Positions 36,086 through 45,188 of a stretch of DNA of 64,000 bases are shown here, one piece after another. The notes beneath the pieces were generated by a model, which was given only the letters and a program-made list of their open reading frames with translations, did not search any database and was not told where the DNA came from. Position numbers and translations under genes: made by a program. Source of the DNA: Pseudomonadota bacterium (lineage in GTDB: Bacteria > Desulfobacterota > Binatia > UBA9968); assembly GCA_021324155.1 (NCBI GenBank), contig JAJPJQ010000007.1, forward strand, positions 1 to 64,000, given 5' to 3'. The stretch's first letter is position 1, and the number at the start of each line of letters is the position of its first letter.

Positions 36086-36475
36086 TTAGGTCTGCGGACC
36101 GGCTTTCGCCTCCTCTTCGCTCTTTCTCGATGCCGCGTGACTTTCTCTCGCCGCTTGCGCGGCCGCTTCGGCGGCTTCGTCGACGCGCACGGTAAGATAG
36201 CGCAGCACACCGTCTGTAAGCCGCATGGTCCGCTCGAGTTCGTCCACCGCGCGCGCTTCGGACCGGTACTGCAGCAGCGTGTAGTAGCCTTTTCCTTGCT
36301 TCTCGATGCGGTAGGCCATGTCGCGCAGCCCCCACTCTTCGAGATGGGCGACGCTTCCGCCCTGCTCTTCGACAATCTTTTTAAAGCGCTCGATGTAATC
36401 CTTTACAGCGCCGCCCTTCTCGGGGTGGATAATGAACATGGTTTCGTAAAGAGTCACGTCGATTCCTATCTCCAT
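36086..36475 (-). CDS. rpsF: 30S ribosomal protein S6
   Basis: A 129-residue S6 with 'YETMFIIHPEKGG', 'EEWGLRDMAYRIEKQGKGYYTLLQY' (in part) and 'LTDGVLRYLTVRVDE'. A charged Ala/Glu-rich C-terminal tail of ~25 residues follows the core. S6 binds S18 and can autoregulate this operon in other bacteria; no S6:S18 leader structure was identified by eye. First gene of the rpsF-ssb-rpsR-DUF2232-rplI set. Confidence 0.98.
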   Translation of the reverse strand: MEIGIDVTLYETMFIIHPEKGGAVKDYIERFKKIVEEQGGSVAHLEEWGLRDMAYRIEKQGKGYYTLLQYRSEARAVDELERTMRLTDGVLRYLTVRVDEAAEAAAQAARESHAASRKSEEEAKAGPQT

Positions 36476-36531
36476 TCTATTGATCTTTGAACGCTTATCA
36501 TACGAGTCTGGCCATTACAATTGAGCGAATT

Positions 36532-37098
36532 TCACCCGGCGCGGTTGAATTTTTCCATCGCGCCGCGCGGACCTTCGTCGAGCACCGCCTCGACGGCATC
36601 GGCCGTGCGACCGACGATCTCGGGAAGCTGCGTTTTTTCCTCCGGAGTGAAACGCTGGAGCACGAAATCGGCCGGGTCGACGCCGGGTGGCGGCCTGCCG
36701 ATCCCGATCCGTATGCGGACGAAGGGAACTTCTCCCAGAGCCTGTAGCACCGAGGCCATGCCTCGGTTACCGCCGGCGCTTCCCTGCTGGCGGATACGGA
36801 GGCGACCGAACGGAAGATCGAGATCGTCGTGGACGACGACTACGTCGCCGGCCTCGACCGGATGGTAGCGGAAAAGAGTCTCGAGCGCCTGGCCGCTGAG
36901 ATTCATATACGTCTGCGGCTTGACGAGAAGAATGGTGTCGCCGCCGCGCTTCCACTCGCCGATCAGCGCCTGCGCCTTGCTCTTATCGATCGAGACGCCG
37001 CTCCTGTCGGCCAGCCGATCAAGCACCATGAAGCCGAGATTATGCCGCGTGCGCTCGTATTTCTTTCCAGGATTGCCCAGGCCGACGATAAGCTTCAC
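36532..37098 (-). CDS. pth: Peptidyl-tRNA hydrolase
   Basis: A 188-residue Pth with the N-terminal 'MKLIVGLGNPGKKYERTRHNLGF' signature (catalytic His in 'RHNLG'), 'LVKPQTYMNLSGQ' (Asn), 'VVHDDLDLPFG' (Asp) and 'GGNRGMASV'. It cleaves peptidyl-tRNA released from stalled ribosomes. It lies downstream of rplY in the common rplY-pth pair, 68 bases apart. Confidence 0.97.
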   Translation of the reverse strand: MKLIVGLGNPGKKYERTRHNLGFMVLDRLADRSGVSIDKSKAQALIGEWKRGGDTILLVKPQTYMNLSGQALETLFRYHPVEAGDVVVVHDDLDLPFGRLRIRQQGSAGGNRGMASVLQALGEVPFVRIRIGIGRPPPGVDPADFVLQRFTPEEKTQLPEIVGRTADAVEAVLDEGPRGAMEKFNRAG

Positions 37099-37166
37099 GA
37101 ACGATCGTTTCGGGTTTCGATTTTAAGTTTCGGGTAAATAGTTGAATCCGCAACCCGAAACTGGAA

Positions 37167-37859
37167 CTATTTTTTCTCCTCCTTCTTCTCTTCCTTCTTG
37201 GCTGCCGCCGGGGCCGGTTCCGCGCCCTCCGCTGCCGGTGCCGCTTCCGCGCCCTCCGCCGCCGGAGCCGCAGCCTCGGCCGGAGTCGGCGCCTCTTCGA
37301 TGCTCGGTGGGACGACGGTGACGAGCGTCAGATCGGACTCCGACGCCGCCGCGACGCCTGCCGGCATCGCGAGCTCCGTTACGTGAAGCGAATCGCCGAT
37401 GTCGAGCGCAGATACCTCGACGTCGAAGAATTCGGGAATGTCCATCGGCAGACATTCGACCTCGATCTCGCGCACAACCGGCTGCAAGATGCCGCCGCGA
37501 ACGACGCCGGCCGCCTTGCCGACGAAGTGGAGCGGCACTTTGACGCGGATCTTCTCGGTCAGGTCGACTTCGTAAAGATCCGCGTGAATGACTTCGCCGG
37601 TTACCGGATGGTATTGCAGTTCTTTCACGAGGGCGACTTTGTCGGCGAGCGCCGGCGAGCCGGATTTGATGCGAATGAGATGCGATCCCTCCAGGTGCGC
37701 GACGCGGGTGAGAAAGTCTTTGCGATCGAGCTCGAGCGCCACTGCGGCGGATTTCGGTCCATAGAAAACGCCCGGGAGCTTGCCCGCGCGGCGCGCGCGC
37801 CGCGCGCGCCCCTTGCCGTCGCTCTCGCGCGGCTCGATTTGTATCTCAACGGTTTCCAA
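37167..37859 (-). CDS. rplY: 50S ribosomal protein L25/general stress protein Ctc
   Basis: A 230-residue Ctc-type L25: the 5S-rRNA-binding domain ('RESDGKGRARRARRAGKLPGVFYG' in part, 'HLIRIKSG', 'LQYHPVTGEVIHADLYEVD') plus the TL5-type C-terminal domain ('GKAAGVVRGGILQPVVREIEVECLP' in part). The tail is an Ala/Glu/Pro then Lys/Glu-rich repeat. The start is a TTG at 37859 with an AGGAGG site eight bases upstream. A long GCGC run at about 37785-37810 encodes the 'RRARRAR' stretch. Confidence 0.96.
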   Translation of the reverse strand: METVEIQIEPRESDGKGRARRARRAGKLPGVFYGPKSAAVALELDRKDFLTRVAHLEGSHLIRIKSGSPALADKVALVKELQYHPVTGEVIHADLYEVDLTEKIRVKVPLHFVGKAAGVVRGGILQPVVREIEVECLPMDIPEFFDVEVSALDIGDSLHVTELAMPAGVAAASESDLTLVTVVPPSIEEAPTPAEAAAPAAEGAEAAPAAEGAEPAPAAAKKEEKKEEKK

Positions 37860-37897
37860 CGAAGTACCTCCTGGCGAATTTTAAGGGATGTGAAATT

Positions 37898-38851
37898 TTA
37901 ATCGAACAACGAGCTGATCGAGCGCTCCTCGTGCGTCCGGCGTATCGCCTCCGCGATCAGGTGCGCCACGGAAAGGACTTTGATTTTGTCGCACGTGCCG
38001 GCATTGCCGCCGAGCGGCACGGTGTTCGTCGCGATCAATTCCTCGAGCGGCGATTCGACGATTTTCTGGATCGCCGGACCGGAGAGCACCGCGTGCGTGC
38101 AGCAGCCGAGGATGCGCTTAGCGCCTTCGCGCTTGAGCGCCACGGCGGCCATCGTGAGCGTCCCGGCGGTGTCGACCATATCGTCGAGCAGGATCGCCGT
38201 CTGGCCTTTTACCTCGCCGATGATGTTCATCTCGGCAACCACGTTGGGGCCCGAGCGGCGCTTGTCGATGATCGCCAGCGAAGCGTTGAGGCGCGTCGCG
38301 AAGTCGCGCGCGCGTTCGACGCCGCCGGCGTCGGGCGAAATGATCGTGACCTCGTTGTGATTGAGCCGCTGCTTGACGTACTGGAGCAGCACCGGCGTCG
38401 CATAGAGATTGTCGACCGGGATGTTGAAAAATCCCTGAATCTGACCCGAATGCAAGTCCATTGTCAGAATACGCGACGCGCCCGCGGTCGTGATCAGATC
38501 GGCGACGAGCTTCGCGCTGATCGGCACGCGCGGCGAGACCTTGCGGTCTTGGCGCGCGTATCCGTAGTACGGAATTACCGCCGTGATGCGCTTGGCCGAT
38601 GCGCGCTTGAACGCGTCGAGCATGAGCAGCAATTCCATCAAATTGTTGTTCCCCGGCGAGCAAGTCGATTGCACGACGAAAACGTCGCCGCCGCGCACGT
38701 TCTCCTTGACCTCGACCTTGCTCTCGCCGTCGCTGAACGTCTCGACCACGGCTTTGCCGAGCGGCACCTTCAAATGGTCGCAGATCTCCCGCGCAAGCGC
38801 CGGGTTCGAGTTGCCGGCGAAAATTTTCAAATCGTCCTGATGTTGTCCCAT
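37898..38851 (-). CDS. prs: Ribose-phosphate pyrophosphokinase (PRPP synthase)
   Basis: A 317-residue enzyme with '[12 protein letters not shown]', '[10 protein letters not shown]', '[10 protein letters not shown]', '[12 protein letters not shown]', '[11 protein letters not shown]' and the PRPP loop '[11 protein letters not shown]'. It transfers pyrophosphate from ATP to ribose-5-phosphate. The frame is open to 38908, but the ATG at 38851 gives the canonical N-terminus. It lies between tRNA-Gln and rplY as expected for this conserved block. Confidence 0.97.
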   Translation of the reverse strand: MGQHQDDLKIFAGNSNPALAREICDHLKVPLGKAVVETFSDGESKVEVKENVRGGDVFVVQSTCSPGNNNLMELLLMLDAFKRASAKRITAVIPYYGYARQDRKVSPRVPISAKLVADLITTAGASRILTMDLHSGQIQGFFNIPVDNLYATPVLLQYVKQRLNHNEVTIISPDAGGVERARDFATRLNASLAIIDKRRSGPNVVAEMNIIGEVKGQTAILLDDMVDTAGTLTMAAVALKREGAKRILGCCTHAVLSGPAIQKIVESPLEELIATNTVPLGGNAGTCDKIKVLSVAHLIAEAIRRTHEERSISSLFD

Positions 38852-38938
38852 GATCGATGATCGAAAGTGGAAACTAGTATAAATAGAACAGCCGGAGCGG
38901 CAAAGCAACTCCGGCTCTCGCGCGCGCTTTCAGGAAAC

Positions 38939-39012
38939 TGGCTGGGCGGGAAGGATTCGAACCTTCGATACCGGATCCAAAGTCCGGGGCCTTACCGCTT
39001 GGCGACCGCCCA
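38939..39012 (-). tRNA. tRNA-Gln (anticodon TTG)
   Basis: On the minus strand the sequence folds as a complete cloverleaf. Acceptor TGGGCGG pairs with CCGCCCA before a G discriminator and encoded CCA. The anticodon stem CCGGA/TCCGG encloses the loop CTTTGGA with anticodon TTG. The T-arm carries GGTTCGAATCC. It sits between spoVG and prs. Confidence 0.97.
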
Positions 39013-39037
39013 TCCGCAAGTGCTTGATTCAAAGCAC

Positions 39038-39322
39038 TTATTGGTCGCCGAACGCCTGCTCGCCGCCGCTCTCGGCGACCCTGTGATACTCGGCGATGAT
39101 CTTCTCTTCGATCATTCTGCGCGTCTCGTTGTTGATCGGATGAGCGATGTCGCGATACGTTCCGTCCTTGCGTTTTTTGCTCGGCATGGAAACAAACAGC
39201 CCGGTCGCGCCCTGGATGATCTTGAGATCTCTGATCACGAAGCACTGATCGAATGTGATCGTGACGTAAGCTCTGAGCTTTTCTTCGTTGACAGGAAAGA
39301 CCCTGACCTCGGTGATCTCCAT
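39038..39322 (-). CDS. spoVG: Septation protein SpoVG
   Basis: A 94-residue SpoVG: 'EITEVRVFPVNEEKLRAYVTI', 'DLKIIQGATGLFVSMPSKKRKDG' (in part) and 'RDIAHPIN'. The family binds nucleic acid and acts as a global regulator in Gram-positives; it is widely conserved in Deltaproteobacteria beside ispE and prs. AAGGAGG stands close before the ATG at 39322. It is directly upstream of tRNA-Gln on the same strand. Confidence 0.96.
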   Translation of the reverse strand: MEITEVRVFPVNEEKLRAYVTITFDQCFVIRDLKIIQGATGLFVSMPSKKRKDGTYRDIAHPINNETRRMIEEKIIAEYHRVAESGGEQAFGDQ

Positions 39323-39384
39323 GGGGACCTCCTTTGCGTCGGGCCCGGAGATAGAGCTCGGCGAGCTATGCTATCGGCGCTGCA

Positions 39385-40230
39385 TCATCGAAGCGACCGC
39401 ACGAGAAACGCTTGTACGCCATTCTCTCTCTGCAAGCGCAAAAACGCCTTTCTGGCCTTGTCTCCCGATGAAAAAATTCCGAATACCGACGAGCCGCTGC
39501 CCGACATCAGAGTCCCCGCGGCACCTTCCTCGGCGAGCTTGCGCTTGAGCCACGCGACTTCTGGATAGCGTCGGAATACGGGCTTTTCCAGGTCGTTGAC
39601 AAGCTCAATCGCGCTCCCGCGAAGCGGCCGCACGAATGAATTAAGGCTAGTCTTTTCAATATTTTTTGTCAACTTAAAAGACAGGCTCCGGTAGGCCCAA
39701 GCGGTCGATACCGGGAACCCCGGATAAACGATCACGAGCCATAATCGGCGGAGCGATTTGAGCGGCGAAAGCCGCTCGCCGATGCCGCGCGCGCGCGCCG
39801 GCCGTCCGAGGATGAAGAACGGCACGTCGGCGCCGATTTTCACCCCAAGCCGCAGCAGCTGCCGCCGATTTTTCTTCAGCCGCAACAGACGATTGAGGCT
39901 GACGAGCACCGCCGCCGCATCGCTGCTGCCGCCGCCGAGCCCCGCGCCCGCCGGAATGCGCTTTTTGATATCGATCGCGACGGGATACTTCGCCGCATCT
40001 TTGCCCAACAGCAGCGCGGCGGCTTTATACGCGAGATTTTCCGCGCCGGAAGGAATTTTCGGATCGTCGCACGTGACGCTTAGGTTCGTGCCGGGCCGCG
40101 CGCGCTCGATCTCGATCTCGTCGTAGAGCGACACCGGCGCCATGATCGTATCGATCAGGTGATAGCCGTCGCGCCGCTTGCCCACGACGCGAAGCGAGAG
40201 ATTCACCTTCGCCGGCGCTCGAAGTTTCAT
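39385..40230 (-). CDS. ispE: 4-diphosphocytidyl-2-C-methyl-D-erythritol kinase
   Basis: A 281-residue GHMP kinase with 'APAKVNLSLRVVGKRRDGYH' at the N-terminus (active-site Lys and Asn), the ATP loop 'IPAGAGLGGGSSDAA' and a C-terminal 'SGSGSSVFG'. It phosphorylates CDP-methylerythritol in the MEP isoprenoid pathway. The ATG at 40230 lies two bases after the stop of an inserted ORF and lacks a visible ribosome-binding site. A second copy of its first ~12 codons, changed almost only at third positions, occurs 800 bases upstream (see 40233-41030). Confidence 0.95.
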   Translation of the reverse strand: MKLRAPAKVNLSLRVVGKRRDGYHLIDTIMAPVSLYDEIEIERARPGTNLSVTCDDPKIPSGAENLAYKAAALLLGKDAAKYPVAIDIKKRIPAGAGLGGGSSDAAAVLVSLNRLLRLKKNRRQLLRLGVKIGADVPFFILGRPARARGIGERLSPLKSLRRLWLVIVYPGFPVSTAWAYRSLSFKLTKNIEKTSLNSFVRPLRGSAIELVNDLEKPVFRRYPEVAWLKRKLAEEGAAGTLMSGSGSSVFGIFSSGDKARKAFLRLQRENGVQAFLVRSLR

Positions 40231-40232
40231 CG

Positions 40233-41030
40233 TTAATCTACGCTCGATATCTTTTCGTTCATTTTGATAGTGGAAAGCGATTCGAAGAACAATTTACGAA
40301 TATCATTCCGACGCTCCACGGGTACGTTCTCTGGGATATGGATCCAGGCGCTTATAAATCGCCAAGAGTCCACTGGCTCCCGATAATGAAACCGAGCGAC
40401 CGCCAGGATTGTCCGGAGTGGCAAATTTTGCGCACCGATCGTACAGGCTGTCGATACTTCCGCAAATGAGAAATTTTCCGAACCGAAAGGCCGTCGATGG
40501 ATTTCCGCCCGACCGCTGCCTGAAGCTATCCTAGGCACGCAAAGAACCGCTGAAGTTCGATCTCTTGGAATCAAGTGACCGATGAATAAAGCGTCGTCCG
40601 ATTGATAATCGCCGTCACGAAGCGCCCGTTTGATCCACTCCGTCAACATAGCGTCGTTACGTTCATTTTCTTCAGGAATGTCGGCGATCCGCCTACCCCA
40701 CCGATCTACCGGATATGTAAACCCCCAAAGCAGAAATTGCTTAAATTTGCTACGTCCAAAGACTTTCATGCCGTATTCGGCCGAGCTACCGCTATCCAAG
40801 TCGACTAAATAATTACTGAACTGCTGCTGAATGGTGCTGATCCGCCCAGCAACACGAAGCCATGTCGTGTCTTTAAAATCGAAGGTCGCTACAGACGACA
40901 CAACAGCCTGTCCTGTAAAGGGCGGCTTCGCAGGAGCAGGATTGCGAAGCTCGACGATCGTGAACTCTCCACCAGCGTACGCCAGCAGAGCTAGAAAGAG
41001 ATTCACCTTCGCCGGTGCCCGCAGTTTCAT
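40233..41030 (-). CDS. Chimeric ORF: ispE-like start joined to an unknown secreted-type protein
   Basis: The first eleven or twelve codons ('MKLRAPAKVNLFL') are those of ispE, not of this protein. What follows, 'LFLALLAYAGGE', looks like the core of a signal peptide, and the remaining ~240 residues ('NYLVDLDSGSSAEYGMKV', 'LWGFTYPVDRWGR', 'SAWIHIPENVPVERRN') match no family I recognise. The body is less GC-rich than its surroundings and uses more AT-ending codons. It therefore appears to be foreign DNA joined in frame to a displaced ispE start. Whether it is expressed is unknown. It stops two bases before the intact ispE. Confidence 0.55.
   Translation of the reverse strand: MKLRAPAKVNLFLALLAYAGGEFTIVELRNPAPAKPPFTGQAVVSSVATFDFKDTTWLRVAGRISTIQQQFSNYLVDLDSGSSAEYGMKVFGRSKFKQFLLWGFTYPVDRWGRRIADIPEENERNDAMLTEWIKRALRDGDYQSDDALFIGHLIPRDRTSAVLCVPRIASGSGRAEIHRRPFGSENFSFAEVSTACTIGAQNLPLRTILAVARFHYREPVDSWRFISAWIHIPENVPVERRNDIRKLFFESLSTIKMNEKISSVD
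40998..41030 (-). repeat. Second copy of the ispE 5' end (partner at 40198-40230)
   Basis: The minus strand here encodes the same eleven residues as the start of ispE at 40198-40230. The two nucleotide copies differ at about four positions, nearly all of them silent third-codon positions. This suggests they come from two different ispE genes rather than from a recent local duplication. Confidence 0.75.
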
Positions 41031-41078
41031 GTGCTCTTAGCTAGCATAGGGCGGCGCGGGAAGTAAAAAGGGCGGAGA

Positions 41079-41181
41079 ATTCACCCTCACCCCTCTCCCG
41101 CAAGCGGGCGAGGAGTGAGAAAGTCGCCGCCACAGCGCGTGCCATATTTTATTCCCTCTCCTCGGGGAGAGGGTGAGGGTC
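41079..41181. repeat. REP-like inverted repeat (CCCTCACCC...GGGTGAGGGT)
   Basis: A 'ttcaccctcacccctctccc' end at ~41088 is mirrored by 'gggagagggtgagggt' ending near 41181, with a second small stem (cccgc/gcggg) inside. The same GC-rich words in the same inverted layout recur at 54655-54750. Typical of dispersed intergenic REP/BIME-type repeats. Confidence 0.65.
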
Positions 41182-41240
41182 TTCTCGTTGCACAAGTCAT
41201 TGCCGCGAAAGCTAAAATCAAGCATTTTCGACTAATCGAA

Positions 41241-41346
41241 GCGTGCTTCGACGCAGCCTGTCCTGAGACTTTCGAAGGGCTTAGCACGAACGGAAATTAT
41301 ACATGTGACGGAATTTTTCGGTTCGCCCTGAGTTCATCGAAGGGAT
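41241..41346. repeat. Dispersed palindromic repeats of the 'CCTGAG...TCGAAGGG' type
   Basis: Two units lie here: 41241-41292, with outer arms GTGCT/AGCAC around 'gcctgtcctgagactttcga', and 41321-41346 ('gttcgccctgagttcatcga'). This family of intergenic repeats is common in GC-rich environmental genomes. A related unit occurs at 48833-48922. Confidence 0.6.
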
Positions 41347-41667
41347 CCGTGCACTCTCGACAGTCCTTCAGCGGAAGCTCGGTTCGCTCAAGCGTCCGCT
41401 TCACCCAAAATAACGCGTCATACTGCGACATTTGCGCAAGAATTTATCTGGACGCTCGCCGGATTCAGGTTCATTATTTATTACCGTCGACGGGGGCGGC
41501 ATACGAAAACGAATCTCTCGTAGGCGTGAGGCGTGAGCCGAGACACCCGAGAACAACGCACGCTTAACCTTTCGCCCGTCTGTAGTTCTCAACTTTCTGC
41601 ATCTGGTTAGCCGCGACGCAGTCGTGTTCGCTTCACAGGCTTAACCCACCAAAAAGGAGGACCCGCC
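41347..41667. other. Intergenic stretch upstream of the phage-like relic
   Basis: About 320 bases without a gene I can support. It ends with a good AAAGGAGG ribosome-binding site (about 41653-41660) in front of the ATG at 41668. Confidence 0.4.
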
Positions 41668-43419
41668 ATGATCGTTATCCCGCCCGAGGACCCCAACGAA
41701 AGACGCCCCGACCCTGCCGAAGAGGCGCTGGGTAAGCTCTACGAGCAATTCACCAATGTCCAGAACCTAGCCGAATTCCACGCCGCGCTCAGAAAACGGT
41801 GTATTAGATTCAACATCAGGAGATGGGCGACAGCCCGCAGGATTACGAGAATCTCCATCCCAAAGACTTCTTCAATCAGTTTCATCGCCGCGCCGACGAA
41901 GACGACAAAGCCGTCGTCTCCGAGGCTCCCTACCGCATCCGCCAGCAGCTAAGAAACGTGCTCTGGGCCGAGCGCGACACGGCGCAGCGCCGCGCTGTGG
42001 AAACTTACAAAAAGGTCTTCATCGATCATCACCTCGCCCAGCTCGACCAAGACCGCCTCTATTACTTGGGTAAGATCGCCGATGCCGCGAACGACCAGGA
42101 TCGAGAGCGCTATGTCACCGCGTTGATCGGCCGGCTGAAGCTCTCCGGCGACGCCGGGCTGCTCTATAAAGAAGACGCCGACCGGCTCATCGAGAACATC
42201 CCGAGCGACCTCGACATCTTTACGTACAACCGGGAGTACGCGAGCGACCCGGCGCTAGCCCAACGCCTGCTCTTGAACGGGGCGTATCCGAACATAGGAC
42301 CGGACCTGCGGGACAGCCTGCTGAAGGAGGCCGAGGAAAGCATTTCCAATCTTGGGCTGGCGCTAGGCCAAGCGGAATCAGGAGATTCGCTCCCCAACGG
42401 CGCGAGCGCCGCCGATTACAATGTCATCCTCCCGATATGGCGGATGCCGCCGGAAGGTCTGCCCGATCCGACGGCCCTCCAAAAAACCTGCCGTACACGC
42501 CACCCGAGCGCCTGGCACGGCGGGACTGTTCCAGCTGGTAAACGCGACCGATTCCGGAGCGAATAATAATACCTCGCCTGAGTCTAATGTGAAGATAGAG
42601 AATGACGACGATTCCACAGACGCTAATCCGGATGACCGCCCAGGTGATCTCACCGCCGCGTCGCAGAGCAAAAACCCGGTCCGGGAAACGCAAGCTCAGA
42701 AAGAGGGGCGGCTAGCGCGGATAGAGAAGGACAAAGCGGAAGCGGAGGAAATTCTTCGCGCCATTCCCAAAGATTTGAACGGTGTGCCGCGTGATCTAGT
42801 CGCCCTAATATATGGGGCAGCCGGAGGTCAAGATTTCGAAACCAGAAGGCCGTCGGCCATACGGTCAAAAATCGAATAGGCCTCGACATCTATGGTCTAG
42901 ACAATCTGAGGAGTTACGACGACGTTATTTACCAGGGGATTTTAGGACCAAAACACGGCAGCAGAGGCCGAATAATGCGCGACCCAATTACTAAACGACC
43001 GATACAGGAATATAAGGGACCCCAATTCGAGGAAATAACAAAAAAAGCCATGGAACGTGCCTATAACGTTCTTGAAGAAGGGCCCAAAAGGCTTCGGCTT
43101 CCTCACTATTAGACGAAAACCCCGGCCCAGGCGCGTTACAACAAAGGGCGAAGGAACTCGTCGAAGCCTACAGGGCCGCCGAAATAGTCTATTACGGCAA
43201 GCAGCCGGACAATACGATACCTGACGAGGGAGGGCGCGGCGCGTTTACTTTCATGACGTGAGACGTGATCCACCTGAGTATATCGAGGAGGGAATCGACA
43301 ACGGCGAGTTCAGAGAACTCCTACCGAAAGGCGCGGGCGACAAAATGGTCTTCTACGGTCTTACCGAGGAAGGATATCAGAATAAGCGGGTACCGGCCTC
43401 GACGTTGAAGGAGAGCCGC
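41668..43419 (+). pseudogene. Phage virion-type protein with SleB-like hydrolase domain, multiply frameshifted
   Basis: Coding continues through at least five frame changes. Segment 1 starts at 41668 ('MIVIPPEDPNERRPDPAEEALG'). Segment 2 (41823-~42480) is a helical region ('RRAVETYKKVFIDHHLAQLD', 'DPALAQRLLLNGAYPNIGP') like internal virion proteins of tailed phages. Segment 3 (~42490-42840) ends with 'DLVALIYGAAGGQDFET', and the next frame continues 'KAVGHTVKNRIGLDIYG' and 'DDVIYQGI'. Together these resemble the cell-wall hydrolase SleB domain (ALxxYGEAxG...AVxxVxxNR...VVYQ). Further pieces run to ~43419. One break lies in an A6 run (42481-42486). This is either a decayed gene or a region of homopolymer sequencing errors. 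Confidence 0.55.
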
Positions 43420-44330
43420 ATGAGACGATTAGCCGCTTTGCTTATAGTTACCGCGCTACTCCTTTGTATTCCGGCGCGCTCGGACTCAGGCGAGAGCGAC
43501 GCCGAAATAAAGCGCGGTATGGAGGCGGACGTCTCTATAGCAAAGATCATTACATCAACGACATCGTGAAGGAGCTCACGTCGATTTATTCCGACAACCG
43601 GATCATCGCAGGCAAAAGAATAAAAATCACGATCAAGGATTTTTCTCTCGAAGACGAAGATACATACGCCATCATCGAGGCAGGCGCTAAAGGCGTCGAG
43701 GGGCCGGACGATTGGTGGATCATTGTTCTTCCGGCAACCCGCAAGAAGATTCATGGACCGTATAGTAATACTCTGTGCGTCTGCCGCGGCTACTCGCTTA
43801 ATAGCGCCCGCAAAGATCTACTCGCCGAGACGCGGGAAAAAGGCATCGTGAAATGGATTACGGTGCCTCAACCCCCCGTACCCTTCGGTTTCGAAATAAC
43901 CGGCGGTTCCATTGGGCCGATTTATCTGGGCCAAGCCAGAGCCTTCGCTGTTCACGCTTACGACGATCACCACATCGAGGAAGTAAGCTCAATGATCGAG
44001 GGAAGGGCGACATCCACCCTGGAGGTCTATGAAGAAGACGGCGCTCTGCTTTTGTCGGCGGAAATCTACAACGACCGGGTATTTCGGGTGACAACGCGGT
44101 CAGCGAAATTCAAAACGAGACAGGGCATCGGCGTGGGATCGACCTATGCGGCGGCAAGACGGGAATATGGGCCCCTGGCGTATGTCGGCCAGGGCGACGG
44201 CAGTTACGAGCCGGTTGTCAAGTTTCAGTATATTAGTGTCGGCTTCGGTTTTGCAGGCGATATCTCAACAGGCTATCCGGACGAGTCAGATAAAATCGTC
44301 GGTATAATTATCGCGCAAGACCCCAAATAG
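43420..44330 (+). pseudogene. Secreted hypothetical protein, one frameshift
   Basis: The ATG at 43420 follows AAGGAG and opens a signal peptide ('RRLAALLIVTALLLCIPARS') plus ~20 residues. Near 43540 the sense continues in the next frame as 'LYSKDHYINDIVKELTSIYSD' and runs to the stop at 44330 without further breaks. The body (~265 residues) includes 'IIVLPATRKKIHGPYSNTLCV' and a C-terminal domain with 'VGSTYAAARREYGPL', a layout seen in periplasmic proteins of unknown function. A single base change would restore a full-length protein of about 300 residues. Confidence 0.55.
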
Positions 44331-44443
44331 CGGCGCGACGCGCTGTATGAAACTCAACACCATCGATATGGAACATATGCCGAACCATTCGGAGCCTCGA
44401 CTTCGACAGAAGATGCGATTATAAAAAGGTCCTTAATTGCGTC

Positions 44444-45032
44444 GTGAGAATACTACTACATTGCAGTGTCCTGCTTTTGGTCTGCGGTTATCTCCCCGTC
44501 GACGGTAGGGCAGAAAACGAGGCCGTCCAACGCTTAGCTGCGTCGGTCGTCGTACACGGTCAGCATTTTGCCGTAGGCGATACAATTCAAATAGAAGCAG
44601 CTGTCAAGAACATTTCCGCGAAGTCCTTTTATATGTGTACAAAGGCTTGTTCTACAGCATCAGCTACATCAAATTATTCATCGATCGAAAGCCGCTGCGA
44701 GGCTACTATTTGGCACAATTCGGAATCCTTGGACCCACTAAGGACAGCTTTTTTTGTTGCAACCCAACGAAGAAAGACGAATCCTCTTCGAGGGCAAGCT
44801 CGAACAAACAACGATTCCAGACATGATGAGACAGGGGCATCCAGAAGTATCGGGTATATTTCTTAATTTCGGGAATTCCGCGATCGAAATCCCAGCAAGC
44901 GGAAATTACGATTTGATGTTTGAACTCAGCTACAGTAAAGAGGCGAGCACAGACGCAGAAAAGCAATTCGGCTTCGACGTGTGGCATGGCACCGTAAAAT
45001 CTCCACCGGTGAAAATCGTGATCACGCAATAA
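44444..45032 (+). pseudogene. Secreted hypothetical protein, two frameshifts
   Basis: A GTG at 44444 begins a signal peptide ('LLHCSVLLLVCGYLPVDGRA') and 'FAVGDTIQIEAAVKNISAKSF'. At ~44635 the frame moves to 'YKGLFYSISYIKLFIDRKP', and in a T7 run (44749-44755) it moves again to 'LLQPNEERRILFEGKLEQTT', ending 'VWHGTVKSPPVKIVITQ' at 45032. The joined product (~195 residues) has an immunoglobulin-like beta look ('VGDTIQIEAAVKNIS'). No family recognised. Both shifts sit at or near short homopolymers. Confidence 0.5.
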
Positions 45033-45188
45033 CCAGGTTTCCACGCCGGGCCGAGATCGTTCCTTGTCTACAGCCGAGACCTTAATCTCTCTCTCCACTG
45101 GCTCGAATCCACTCCCTCGCTGGGATAAGTTAAGATCGCAGTGGGAGTAAGTTTTTTGAGTACCTTAGCCCAAGAAAGGAGCCAAGCC

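Noticed and set aside
37785-37810. Long GCGC run in rplY considered as a repeat or Z-DNA element
   Set aside because: It encodes the basic RRARRAR loop of L25 and needs no other explanation.
41115-41567. 150-residue open frame across the intergenic repeats
   Set aside because: It is composed of repeat units and low-complexity sequence; no coding signature.
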